Shown piece by piece: positions 11,319 through 19,854 of a stretch of DNA of 64,000 bases (position 1 is the first letter of the stretch; the number at the start of each line of letters is the position of its first letter). Source of the stretch: Bradyrhizobium diazoefficiens (GTDB taxonomy: Bacteria; Pseudomonadota; Alphaproteobacteria; Rhizobiales; Xanthobacteraceae); assembly GCF_016612535.1 (NCBI RefSeq), contig NZ_JAENXS010000001.1, positions 1 through 64,000 of the forward strand. Reading direction: 5' to 3'. A model generated the notes under the pieces. The model saw nothing but the letters and a program-made list of their open reading frames with translations. It searched no databases and was not told the DNA's origin. The translations under genes were made by a program, and so were the position numbers.

Positions 11319-12779
11319 TCACGCCCCGGCCGCGTTCTTCGCGATCACGTTTCGGTAAAAGCTTGCGCTGAGTTTTGGCGTGCGCACCTGCGTGTCAAAA
11401 TTGACGTGGTAGAGCCCAAAACGCTTGTTGAGCCCGAACACCCATTCGAAATTGTCCATCAGGCTCCAGAGGAAATAGCCGCGCACCGGCACGCCCTCGG
11501 CGGTGGCGCGCTGGAGCTGGGCGAGATAGTTGCGCAGATACATGATCCGGTCGGTATCGTAGATCTTGCCGTCGGGCCTCACCTGGTCGTCGCCGGAGGT
11601 GCCGTTCTCGCTGATATAGATCGCATCCGTCTTCCAGATCTTGGCCGCGAGCTTCGGCACCCAATAGATCGTCTCGGGGCCGACGCGCAGCCAGTCCGAG
11701 TTCATGTGCGGAAAGGCTTTTGGGATCGGCAGCGGCATGAAGCCCGCGCCCTGGTCGGACGGCACGATGTAGTGCTGCGGCGCATAGATGTTGAGGCCGA
11801 GGAAATCGACCGGCGAGGAGATGGTCTTCAACTCGGCGTCGGTGTATTTCGGCGCGTCGCTGCCTGCGTATTTCAGGAACGCCTCGGTGTAGCGGCCCGT
11901 CATGATGACGTTGAGATAGCCGCCATTCATCTCACGCAGCGCGATTTCGGCGGCGCGGACATGCTCGGGCGCATCGATCGCGGGAATGCAGGCGTCGATA
12001 TTCTCGGCTGGCCCCACCCGCGTGCCGCGGCGGCCATGGGCGCGCACCGCCTGCACCGCGAGCCCGTGCGCGAGCGCACTGTTATGCCTGATCTGGTTGA
12101 CTTCGGCCTGCGGCAAAGTGAGGCCCGGCGCATCGATACCGGTGCCGTAGCCGAAATAGACGAAGCGGCCGCTCTCGTTCAGCGTGAAGACGTTCTTGAC
12201 ACGATCGGTCAGGTGCTGGGCGACATAGGCCGAATAGTCGCCAAAGATCTTGCAGGTCTCGGTCGAGCGCCAGCCGCCGAAGCGGTCCTGCAGCGATTGC
12301 GGCAGGTCCCAGTGATAGAGCGTCAGCCACGGCTCGATGCCGTTCTTCAGGAGCTCGTCAACCAGGCGATTGTAGAAGTCGAGCCCCTTCGGGTTCGGCT
12401 TGCCGTCGCCATCCGGAAAAACCCGCGGCCAGGCCACCGAAAAGCGATAGGCCTTGCAGCCGAGCTCCTTGATGAGCGCAATGTCCTCCTTGTAGCGGTG
12501 ATAGTGCTCATTGGCGCGGTCGCCATTGGTGCCGTCCTCGATCTTGCCGGGGATGCGGACGAACTTGTCCCAGATCGAGGCCCCTCGCCCGTCCTCGTTG
12601 ACGGCGCCCTCGACCTGATAGGACGAGGTCGCGGTGCCCCAGAGGAAGTTTTGCGGGAAGCTGCTCGTGCCGCGTGGTGTTGACGCCGGCCTGGCCTCGA
12701 CCTCCAGGGGACTTGCCATGCCGGCTGCGGACAACCCCGCGATTTTCGCGAACTGGCGACGCGAGACCTTGTCCGTCAT
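11319..12779 (-). CDS. Tat-exported glycoside hydrolase family 1 (beta-glucosidase)
   Basis: The 486-residue protein begins with a twin-arginine signal (VSRRQFAKIAGLSAAG, about residues 5-20), followed by a GH1 barrel: FLWGTATSSYQVEG near the N-terminus and the nucleophile motif ISENGTSG. The acid/base motif reads TLNES where almost all GH1 enzymes have NEP; the Glu is kept and the Pro is lost. It likely hydrolyses beta-linked glucosides in the periplasm, while most bacterial GH1 enzymes are cytoplasmic. Start ATG 12779 places the Tat motif at the usual distance. Confidence 0.88.
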   Translation of the reverse strand: MTDKVSRRQFAKIAGLSAAGMASPLEVEARPASTPRGTSSFPQNFLWGTATSSYQVEGAVNEDGRGASIWDKFVRIPGKIEDGTNGDRANEHYHRYKEDIALIKELGCKAYRFSVAWPRVFPDGDGKPNPKGLDFYNRLVDELLKNGIEPWLTLYHWDLPQSLQDRFGGWRSTETCKIFGDYSAYVAQHLTDRVKNVFTLNESGRFVYFGYGTGIDAPGLTLPQAEVNQIRHNSALAHGLAVQAVRAHGRRGTRVGPAENIDACIPAIDAPEHVRAAEIALREMNGGYLNVIMTGRYTEAFLKYAGSDAPKYTDAELKTISSPVDFLGLNIYAPQHYIVPSDQGAGFMPLPIPKAFPHMNSDWLRVGPETIYWVPKLAAKIWKTDAIYISENGTSGDDQVRPDGKIYDTDRIMYLRNYLAQLQRATAEGVPVRGYFLWSLMDNFEWVFGLNKRFGLYHVNFDTQVRTPKLSASFYRNVIAKNAAGA

Positions 12780-12935
12780 TAATGGGCCCCTGAGATGATT
12801 GATGCGGCGGCACAATGACGGGGCGCAGGCGGTTTGGGAAGCGCCGGCACCGAAGTTTGAGGATACGGAATTGCGCTGCCCCGGGGCGCGACATGTCGAT
12901 GCAGGCGAAGCGGCGGGCTGCGATGACCGCCGCGA

Positions 12936-13343
12936 TCAGCGCGAGCGTTTCGGCAGCTTTGGAAGCTTGCCGGGATTAAACGGCGGTAGCTGTCCGGTTC
13001 GTTCAGGCGCCGCCGCCGGCTGTTCCGTCAGAATGAGCGTTCCCTGGAGGACGATTCCTCCTGCCTGCCCGGCCGTCGCCGTGTAGGTCGCGACCTTGCC
13101 AGGGCACGTGCCCTCAATGTCCAGCGTCAGGTCATCATAGACACCGAAGACCGTGACGCGTCCCTCGGTATGACGCTTCGTCAACACGGTCGCGGTGAAG
13201 CGATCGCCATCGACCTTGCAGGAGCCATGGTACGTCATCAGGCTGTCGCGGCCCCAAATCTGGCCGTCTGCGACATGGACGATGCCGGTGCCCTGATCGA
13301 GTGGCGTCTTGTACCACGCCGCGTAGGTACCGTCCTTGAGCAT
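12936..13343 (-). CDS. GrlR-like regulatory domain protein
   Basis: The 135-residue protein starts MLKDGTYAAWYKTP and shows the pattern of the GrlR family: KDGTY, a G(R)DSLMTYHGS-like strand, then alternating beta-strands (FTATVLTKRH, TVFGVYDDLTLDIEG). GrlR binds the GrlA activator of type III secretion in attaching-effacing bacteria, but homologues are widespread in Bradyrhizobium without such a context, so the role here is unknown. The C-terminus is a Pro/Lys-rich tail. ATG 13343 was chosen over upstream frames because it matches the family's start. Confidence 0.6.
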   Translation of the reverse strand: MLKDGTYAAWYKTPLDQGTGIVHVADGQIWGRDSLMTYHGSCKVDGDRFTATVLTKRHTEGRVTVFGVYDDLTLDIEGTCPGKVATYTATAGQAGGIVLQGTLILTEQPAAAPERTGQLPPFNPGKLPKLPKRSR

Positions 13344-13481
13344 GGGAGCAGTCTCCCTTGGTCTTTCCGCGCTGATCATCCGCACGGTGAGCACTAAGGA
13401 ACGGTTAATCGCGCGGCCCGTGTCATTCCGGTGGTGAGCGAGAAACAAACGTTGGTCGCTCGCCCGCTCCTCTGCCCCGCC

Positions 13482-15953
13482 TCAGAACGTCGCCCGCGCC
13501 CCCGCATAGAACGCCCGCGGCCGCGCCGGGCTCAGCGAGCGCGGGTCGGTGAACGGGTTTCCGCCGTTGGTGAAATTCGGCAGAGCGCCGGTGTCGAAGA
13601 ACTGTCCGTAGGTCGCGTAGCGGTTGTCGAAGATGTTGTCGACCTTGCCGTAGAGCTGGAGGTTCTTGGTGACCTGGTAGGAGGTGTGCAGGCTGAAGAC
13701 CGTGTAGGACGGCAGCTTCGAATATTGGTTGGATTCGTCGCCGACCAGGTATTGGCTGGAGACGAACAGCGCATTGCCGCCGACCTTCCAGTCGTCGGTG
13801 ACGGCGTAATCGACGCCGACCTTGACGCGGTGGCGCGGGATCGCAGGGATCTGGTCGCCGGGCAAGACCTGGATGTTGCCGTCGGCATCGGCGAACGGGC
13901 TGTTCGAGCCGAGCGTCAATGCGTCGAGGAAGCGGGCATCGACGAAGGTGTAGCTCGCCTGGAACTGAAGCGTCGGTGATTTGACGTTGACCTCGGCCTC
14001 AAGCCCCTGCCGCCGGGTCCTGCCGACATTGGTGAAATAGCCAAAGCCGGTCCGGTCGGGAACGGGGACGGCCAGGATGTCATCATAGTTGGTGGCGCGG
14101 AAGCCGCCGATCTTCCATCCGAGCGTGCCGATGTTCAGCTCCTTGGTGCCGCGCAGGCCCGCTTCCACGGTCTTGGACACGACCTGCTTCAACGGCGGGT
14201 CGGAGACGAGAAATGCCGCGATGAGACAGGGATTGTTCGGATCGGCGCAGCCGAGCTCGAGCGGTGTCGGCACGCGGTTGGCCTCGGAATAGCCGGCATA
14301 GGCAGTCAACTCCGGCGTGATCTTGTAGGTGCCGCCAATCACCGGATTGAACCGGGTATAGGTGTAGTCGCCGTTGAGCGCGGTGCCGAGCTGGTCCTCC
14401 AGAGAGATGCGCGCCACGTTGAAGCGGCCTCCGCCTGATATCGCGAAGGCATCCGTGACGTTGAATGTATCCATCGCATACAGGCCGTTATATTGATTGA
14501 CGGTCCGCAGTGAGACGGGGCCGGCAAACCCGGTCGCGATCGTGCCGGTCGGCCCCAGGAAGATGCCGCCGCCGCTCACGAGATAGTTCTCTCCGATCGA
14601 ACCGATCTCGGCGGTGGCATCGTAGCGTGTGACGCTGGCATCATAGCTCGTGCCCATCACGAAGCGGTTCTCGTGCCCGAACAACTGATCGGTGTTGGTG
14701 GCCTGCCCCGATACGCCGAAGCTGGTCGACCGTATCGAACTGTGGTCGATCTCACCAAGGATCGTTCCCGATGCAAAGGGATTGCCAAGCTGCACGCCGT
14801 TCGTGCCATTCGCAGGCGTCGCGCCGTCACCAAAGCACAGCAGCGTCGCGTCCGCCGTGCACACGCCGACGTCAGTTGGATTGCCGTCGACGATCTTCTG
14901 CTCGTACCTGCGCACATGCGCGGTGGCTTCGAGCGTCCAGGTCGGCGTCGCGTCGGCCTTGGCGGTCAGGTTGAGATAACCGACGCGGTTGGAGCTGGTC
15001 TGCGGTGTCGTGTAGGTCGCGCCCCAGTATTTATCCAGAAGCTCGGCCGGAACGGTGGCGTTGGCGCCGAAGTCGTTCTTGGCGACCCCCATATTGACGT
15101 GGAATTCGCTATCGCCGGCCTTGTAGCCGACGTCGCTGTAGAAGCGCCGCACGTCCGATTGGGAGAAGTTGCGGAAACCGTTATCGTGCAGACCTTCGAG
15201 CGCGGCGTAGATGCCGTAGTTCTGGTCGACCTGCTTGCCCCATTGCGCCGAGCCCTGGATGCGGCCGAACGAACCGCCCATGACATCAAGCTCTGCGCCT
15301 TGATAGGTAAAGCCGTCCTTCATTTGCAGGTTGATCGCGCCCCCGAGCGCGTTAAGGCCGAAGACCGGGTTGTTGGTCACCAGCGTCACCGACCTGATCG
15401 CCGCGGTCGGGATCAGGTCCCAGTTGACGGCGTCCGAGAAGGCTTCATTGATGCGTACGCCGTTCTGGTACACCGCGAGTCCTTGCGGCGTCCCTGTTAT
15501 GGGCGAGGCAACAAAGCCGCGAAATTCGACATTTGGCTGGAACGGGTTGCCGGTGACCTCGCTGATGCTAACCCCGGCGATGTTGTCGCGCAGCGCATCC
15601 GTCACGTTGAGCGAGCCTGTGCGCTTGATCTGGTTGGCATCAACGGCGTTGATCGCCGACGGAACCTTGTCGACCTCGAGACCTCTGCCCGTGCCGGGTA
15701 CCGTCGGATAGACGTAGATCCGGCCGGCCTTGGGCTTGCCGGAGCTCGCAGCCGTCCGCGCAACCGGCCGCGACGGCGCGCGTCGCGTGGTCGGCCGCGG
15801 CGCCACCACCTCGACGGCAGGCAGGTTCTGGACGTTGGTCTCCTCGTCCTGCGCGGCACGCGCGTTGGTCCCGAAAAGGAGTCCGGACACCAGCCCGGTC
15901 GATACCGAAGCCATCAGCAGGCGTCGCATGTGTCGCGACTTGCGCATTCCCAT
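13482..15953 (-). CDS. TonB-dependent outer-membrane receptor, candidate lanthanide receptor
   Basis: The 823-residue protein has a signal peptide (MGMRKSRHMRRLLMASVSTG..., cleaved after NARA), a plug domain (VPSAINAVDANQIKRTGSLNVTDALRD through about residue 270) and a 22-strand-type barrel ending in a terminal Phe (RATF). It takes up a ligand across the outer membrane using TonB energy. The family alone would suggest a siderophore-type chelate. Its position in a quinoprotein locus with lut-like ABC genes and a lanmodulin gene suggests a role like LutH of Methylorubrum extorquens, that is, lanthanide-chelate uptake; this is inference. Start 15953 follows GGGCGGGACA. Tandem inverted repeats lie 126-175 nt upstream. 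Confidence 0.9.
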   Translation of the reverse strand: MGMRKSRHMRRLLMASVSTGLVSGLLFGTNARAAQDEETNVQNLPAVEVVAPRPTTRRAPSRPVARTAASSGKPKAGRIYVYPTVPGTGRGLEVDKVPSAINAVDANQIKRTGSLNVTDALRDNIAGVSISEVTGNPFQPNVEFRGFVASPITGTPQGLAVYQNGVRINEAFSDAVNWDLIPTAAIRSVTLVTNNPVFGLNALGGAINLQMKDGFTYQGAELDVMGGSFGRIQGSAQWGKQVDQNYGIYAALEGLHDNGFRNFSQSDVRRFYSDVGYKAGDSEFHVNMGVAKNDFGANATVPAELLDKYWGATYTTPQTSSNRVGYLNLTAKADATPTWTLEATAHVRRYEQKIVDGNPTDVGVCTADATLLCFGDGATPANGTNGVQLGNPFASGTILGEIDHSSIRSTSFGVSGQATNTDQLFGHENRFVMGTSYDASVTRYDATAEIGSIGENYLVSGGGIFLGPTGTIATGFAGPVSLRTVNQYNGLYAMDTFNVTDAFAISGGGRFNVARISLEDQLGTALNGDYTYTRFNPVIGGTYKITPELTAYAGYSEANRVPTPLELGCADPNNPCLIAAFLVSDPPLKQVVSKTVEAGLRGTKELNIGTLGWKIGGFRATNYDDILAVPVPDRTGFGYFTNVGRTRRQGLEAEVNVKSPTLQFQASYTFVDARFLDALTLGSNSPFADADGNIQVLPGDQIPAIPRHRVKVGVDYAVTDDWKVGGNALFVSSQYLVGDESNQYSKLPSYTVFSLHTSYQVTKNLQLYGKVDNIFDNRYATYGQFFDTGALPNFTNGGNPFTDPRSLSPARPRAFYAGARATF

Positions 15954-16063
15954 TGTCCCGCCCGTAACCTTCGGCCGTTCTGTTTGCGCCGTTTGGTCGA
16001 GACGAGTGTAATCGGCGGCGGCTCCTGGACCAGCCACAAAAGGTCGGGCACTCTCCGCACCAA

Positions 16064-16109
16064 TTTTCCCGACGAAATCGGGAATTTTTCCCGATCGGGA
16101 ATTTTCCCG
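16064..16109. promoter_or_regulatory. Tandem inverted repeats CGGGAAttttTCCCG
   Basis: Two abutting palindromes, CGGGAATTTTTCCCG (16079-16093) and CGGGAATTTTCCCG (16096-16109), are preceded by a half site TTTTCCCG (16064-16071). They lie in the 172-nt gap between the sensor kinase gene and the TonB receptor gene, upstream of the receptor start. The regular spacing suggests paired operator sites, perhaps for the neighbouring response regulator. Part of the structure could instead terminate the kinase transcript. Confidence 0.55.
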
Positions 16110-16125
16110 CTTGAGCCGGGCGGGA

Positions 16126-17484
16126 TCAGGCCGCCGCGGTCGGAACCAGCGCTTCGACGGTGACGCCGCCCTCGCCCGACGAAACGTTGAGCGTGCCACC
16201 GAGCGCCAGAATACGCTCGCGCATGCCGACGAGGCCGAAGCCGAGCTTCTGGCCCGGCTCCATGCCGTGGCCGTTGTCGCTGACCCGCACGCGGGTGCAG
16301 AAGCGACCGTCGCGGCCCGGCTGCTCCGCCGGCTCGATGACCACTTTGATCGCGGTCGCGCCGGCGTGGCGGAACGCATTGGTGAGCGCCTCCTGCACGA
16401 CGCGATAGATGGTGAGGTCGGCGGTTTCGCCGACCGCCCCGAGCGCCGGCGAGATCGTGGTTTCGATCGTCACATCGGGATGGGATTCCCGCCACAACCG
16501 CGACAGCGATTCCAGGGCCTTGCCGAGGCCAAGCTCGGCGAGGCCGACGGGCCTCAAGCGCTCCAGCACACGGCGGGTGAATTGCTGCAGCGCGTTGATC
16601 TGCTCCAGCAGCGCGCCGCCGTGTTTTCGCACCGCGTCCGCACTCGGCGCGCGCCCGTCGGCGAGCTTTGCGAGCGCGCTGGCATGCGCGCGCAGCGAGA
16701 ACAGATACGGTCCGAATTCATCATGCAGCTCGCGCGCGATCTCCTTGCGCTCGACGTCCTGGAGCGACACTGCGCGCTCGGCAAGACGCCGCTTGTCCTC
16801 GACCGCCTCGCCCAGGGTCGCCGCGAGATGATTGAGCTTGGTGCAAATCGCGGCCAACTCGGGCGCGCCGCCGGGCGCCGTGCGCGCGTCGTAACGGCCG
16901 CCCTCGAGCTCGCCCATCGTCTGTGTCAACGACTGGAGTGGCGCGAGCGCCCGGCCGACGACCGCCATCATCACCAGGAACAGCGCCAGCGCGATGACTG
17001 AGCCGACCTCGAGCTGCGTGACGATGGCGTCCCAGATCTCCGCGATCTCGTCATTGGGATGCGAAATGATCACCAGCGAGCCGGGCTTGCCATGGACCGA
17101 GACCGGCACGCTGACGGCGGTCTGCTCGGGATGAACCAGGCTGACGAACCAGGCTGGCGGCCCGGGCGTGTCGTCACCGGCATCCGGCCGCGGCGACGTC
17201 AGCGGGTTCCCGCTGGCGTCGCTCAGCGCAATGCTGACATGGCGCAGGCGGTTCAGATCGCGCGCAATCCGGTTCAGCGTCGCGTCCGGATCCGGCGCCT
17301 CGTTGAGGTCGGTCACGATCATCTCGATGAACTCACGCGCCAGCCGGATCACGCTCTGGTCTTCGGCCTGTACGCGGGGACCGGCCTCTGCGACCTGGCG
17401 GGCGATGTTGACGGCGAGCCCGAGCGCAAGCAGCAGCGCCAGCAGAAGGTTGATGCGCCCGCGCAAGGATAGATTTTGCCACAT
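16126..17484 (-). CDS. Sensor histidine kinase, HisKA_3 (NarX/FlhS) type
   Basis: The 452-residue protein has two membrane segments (about 10-30 and 160-180) flanking a periplasmic sensor loop, a HAMP-like segment, the dimerisation/phosphoacceptor helix with H254 in ARELHDEFGPYL, and a HATPase_c domain ending GFGLVGMRERILALGG. It phosphorylates its cognate LuxR-type regulator, encoded divergently at 17670. Similar pairs (FlhSR of Paracoccus, PedS2/PedR2 of Pseudomonas) control formaldehyde or quinoprotein genes, which fits this neighbourhood. The start is uncertain: GTG 17514 and ATG 17511 are also in frame. Confidence 0.88.
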   Translation of the reverse strand: MWQNLSLRGRINLLLALLLALGLAVNIARQVAEAGPRVQAEDQSVIRLAREFIEMIVTDLNEAPDPDATLNRIARDLNRLRHVSIALSDASGNPLTSPRPDAGDDTPGPPAWFVSLVHPEQTAVSVPVSVHGKPGSLVIISHPNDEIAEIWDAIVTQLEVGSVIALALFLVMMAVVGRALAPLQSLTQTMGELEGGRYDARTAPGGAPELAAICTKLNHLAATLGEAVEDKRRLAERAVSLQDVERKEIARELHDEFGPYLFSLRAHASALAKLADGRAPSADAVRKHGGALLEQINALQQFTRRVLERLRPVGLAELGLGKALESLSRLWRESHPDVTIETTISPALGAVGETADLTIYRVVQEALTNAFRHAGATAIKVVIEPAEQPGRDGRFCTRVRVSDNGHGMEPGQKLGFGLVGMRERILALGGTLNVSSGEGGVTVEALVPTAAA

Positions 17485-17669
17485 GCCTGTCGCCCGTGCC
17501 CCACGATGCATCACCCGCGCCTGTCCGATGACGTTGACAGAGGCGAAGCGCCCGATATCTAATCGGAAGCGTACAGCAATCCCGGCCGGGTTGCATGACC
17601 CGACACGCCTCCTCGTTCGGCATCATGCGGCGCGAAATAAAGAGTCCGGCGCTGTCGCGGGGAACGCCC

Positions 17670-18290
17670 ATGCGCATTCTGATCGTCGACGATCATCCCA
17701 TTGTCGCCTCCGGCTGCCGTGCCGTGCTGGCCGACGAAGGCGAGATCGAGATTCTGGAAGCCGCCGACGCCGAGGACGGCGAGTGCGTCTTCATCGTCGA
17801 GCGCCCCGACCTCTGCGTGATCGACATCAACCTGCCGACCGTTTCCGGCTTCGAACTCGCGCGCCGCATCCTCGAGCGCGCGGCTGATGCCCGCATCATC
17901 ATGTTCAGCATGAACGACGACCCGGCTTTCGCCGCACGCGCGATCGAATGCGGCGCCAAGGGTTACGTCTCCAAGACCGGCGATCCCGACGACCTCGTCG
18001 AGGCGATCCGCACCGTCGGCGGCGGCGGCACTTATCTGCCGAGCGCGATCGCGCGCAGCATCGCCTTCGCAGGACCGACGCTGGCGCAAAGCCCGCTGTC
18101 GAAGCTGAACGCGCGCGAGATGGAGATTTTGCGGCTGCTCAGCGCGGGAAAAAGCCTGTCCGAGATCGCCTGGCTGGTGCAATCGTCCTACAAGACGGTC
18201 GCCAACACCTCCTCGATCATGCGCCAGAAGCTTGGGGTCAAGACCTCGGTCGAGCTGGTGCGGCTGGCGATCGACAGCGGCGTGGCCTGA
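17670..18290 (+). CDS. Two-component response regulator, LuxR/FixJ family
   Basis: The 206-residue protein has a receiver domain with D7/D8, phosphoacceptor D52 (CVIDINLP) and K102 (YVSKTG), and a C-terminal LuxR helix-turn-helix (LNAREMEILRLLSAGKSLSEIAW ... KTVANTSS, about 143-200). It is divergent from the kinase gene, sharing a 185-nt promoter region. I chose ATG 17670 with GGGGAA upstream because it begins exactly at the receiver domain; the longer frame is not conserved-looking. It probably regulates the surrounding PQQ dehydrogenase or formaldehyde-oxidation genes. Confidence 0.9.
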   Translation: MRILIVDDHPIVASGCRAVLADEGEIEILEAADAEDGECVFIVERPDLCVIDINLPTVSGFELARRILERAADARIIMFSMNDDPAFAARAIECGAKGYVSKTGDPDDLVEAIRTVGGGGTYLPSAIARSIAFAGPTLAQSPLSKLNAREMEILRLLSAGKSLSEIAWLVQSSYKTVANTSSIMRQKLGVKTSVELVRLAIDSGVA

Positions 18291-18361
18291 CGCCGCCACA
18301 AATTTTGGTCATACAAGCATTTGCATTCTCGATGTGGTGAGATGCCACGGAGCACAACGGC

Positions 18362-19207
18362 ATGACGATCCAAACTGTCTCGACCAATACTTCTTATGGC
18401 GGCGTGCAGGGCGTGTACCGCCATGCAAGCCAGGCGACCGGAACGGACATGGTGTTCTCGGTCTATGTTCCCCCGCATGCCGACGGCGCCAAGCTGCCCG
18501 TCGTCTGGTATCTCTCCGGCCTCACCTGCACCCATGCCAACGTCACCGAGAAGGGCGAATTTCGCAAAGCCTGCGCCGAGCTCGGCCTGATCTTCGTCGC
18601 TCCCGACACCTCACCGCGCGGGCCCGACGTGCCGGGCGACGCCAACAATGCCTATGATTTTGGCCTCGGCGCCGGCTTCTACGTCGACGCAACGGAAGCG
18701 CCTTTCGCGCGTAATTATCGCATGTGGAGTTATGTCACCGACGAGCTGCCGAAGCTGGTCGCCGAGAATTTTCCGGTCGACGCCAAGCGGCAATCTATCA
18801 TGGGGCATTCGATGGGCGGCCACGGCGCGCTGACGGTGGCGCTGCGCAACCCGCACCGCTATCGCGCGGCAAGCGCGTTTGCGCCGATCGTCGCGCCGTC
18901 GCAGGTGCCCTGGGGCATTAAGGCCCTGACCGGCTATCTCGGAGCGAACAAGGAAGCGTGGCGCAGCCACGACACGGCGGCACTGATCGAGGATGGCGCG
19001 AAATATTCCGGCTTCCTCGTCGACGTCGGCGAGGCCGATAATTTCCTGAAGGAGCAACTCAGGCCCGAGTTGCTTGAAGCCGCCTGCACCAGGGCCAACA
19101 TCCCCCTGACGCTGCGACGTCAGCCGGGCTATGACCACAGCTACTATTTCATCTCCACGTTCATGGGTGATCATCTGTACTGGCATGCGGAGCGGCTGAA
19201 GGGGTGA
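18362..19207 (+). CDS. fghA: S-formylglutathione hydrolase
   Basis: The 281-residue protein is an esterase-D type alpha/beta hydrolase. The LSGLTCTHANVTEKGEF segment and the nucleophile motif GHSMGGHGAL (S150) are diagnostic, and the catalytic His lies in GYDHSYYF near the C-terminus. It hydrolyses S-formylglutathione to formate and glutathione, the last step of glutathione-linked formaldehyde oxidation. The first two steps are encoded at 41.9-43.6 kb (adhC and gfa). It lies 71 nt after the response regulator and may share its control. Confidence 0.95.
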   Translation: MTIQTVSTNTSYGGVQGVYRHASQATGTDMVFSVYVPPHADGAKLPVVWYLSGLTCTHANVTEKGEFRKACAELGLIFVAPDTSPRGPDVPGDANNAYDFGLGAGFYVDATEAPFARNYRMWSYVTDELPKLVAENFPVDAKRQSIMGHSMGGHGALTVALRNPHRYRAASAFAPIVAPSQVPWGIKALTGYLGANKEAWRSHDTAALIEDGAKYSGFLVDVGEADNFLKEQLRPELLEAACTRANIPLTLRRQPGYDHSYYFISTFMGDHLYWHAERLKG

Positions 19208-19223
19208 GCGCTCTCACTCTCCC

Positions 19224-19727
19224 CTATTCCGGCCGCCCGTAATTCGGCGCCAGCAATCGATTGCGGATCAGGTAGCTCATCGTCCGCGACCAGGATTCAT
19301 CGGTGTTGCCACGCATGTCGGCGCTCGCCGCTGTGATCATGTTGCCGGTCTTCACGTCGCGCAAATAGATGTTCAGATTGATGATCAGGTTCGAGACCTT
19401 CTGCACCATGCCGGTAATCTCCAAGTCGGCGCCCAGCTGCCTAGCCAGCTTGAGGTCGCAGCCGCCGCAGGCCTGCAAATTGCTGTGATGGGCGGCGTCC
19501 CTGACCGGCCCGATATCGAGCAGCTGGAACCGGCCTGAATCGGTCAGTTCCTTGCGCAACTGCTCGCTGATATGCGCGAGCCGCGCCTCTTCCGGCTTGG
19601 AGCCGTAGAACTCGCCCGGCAGGCTGGTGTCGATCAGCTCGAAATCGAACACCGCAAGTTTCGGCGGACCTGCGAACGCGGTCGAACCCATCAACAGCAA
19701 AGCTGCGAAACATATCAGCGCTCGCAT
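19224..19727 (-). CDS. Exported protein, DUF3280/DUF2380-like
   Basis: The 167-residue precursor has a signal peptide (MRALICFAALLLMGSTAFA). The mature part starts KLAVFDFELIDTS and contains a Cys pair in LQACGGCDLKLARQLGADLEITGMVQKVSNLI, a pattern I associate with the DUF3280/DUF2380 proteins found beside PQQ-dependent dehydrogenases. Its role is unknown. It is divergent from the binding-protein operon at 19855 and convergent with fghA. Start ATG 19727 follows GGGCGGAA. Confidence 0.7.
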   Translation of the reverse strand: MRALICFAALLLMGSTAFAGPPKLAVFDFELIDTSLPGEFYGSKPEEARLAHISEQLRKELTDSGRFQLLDIGPVRDAAHHSNLQACGGCDLKLARQLGADLEITGMVQKVSNLIINLNIYLRDVKTGNMITAASADMRGNTDESWSRTMSYLIRNRLLAPNYGRPE

Positions 19728-19854
19728 GAACGTGATTCCGCCCGTGGTGTCGCGACGACAAAATGTGGGGTTGCAAGCCCGGCCAAATCGGTCATGCTTC
19801 AAGAGAGACAATTCTCCACCGGCGGTCAAGCCGGGGAGGATTTCAGGAGGAAGC

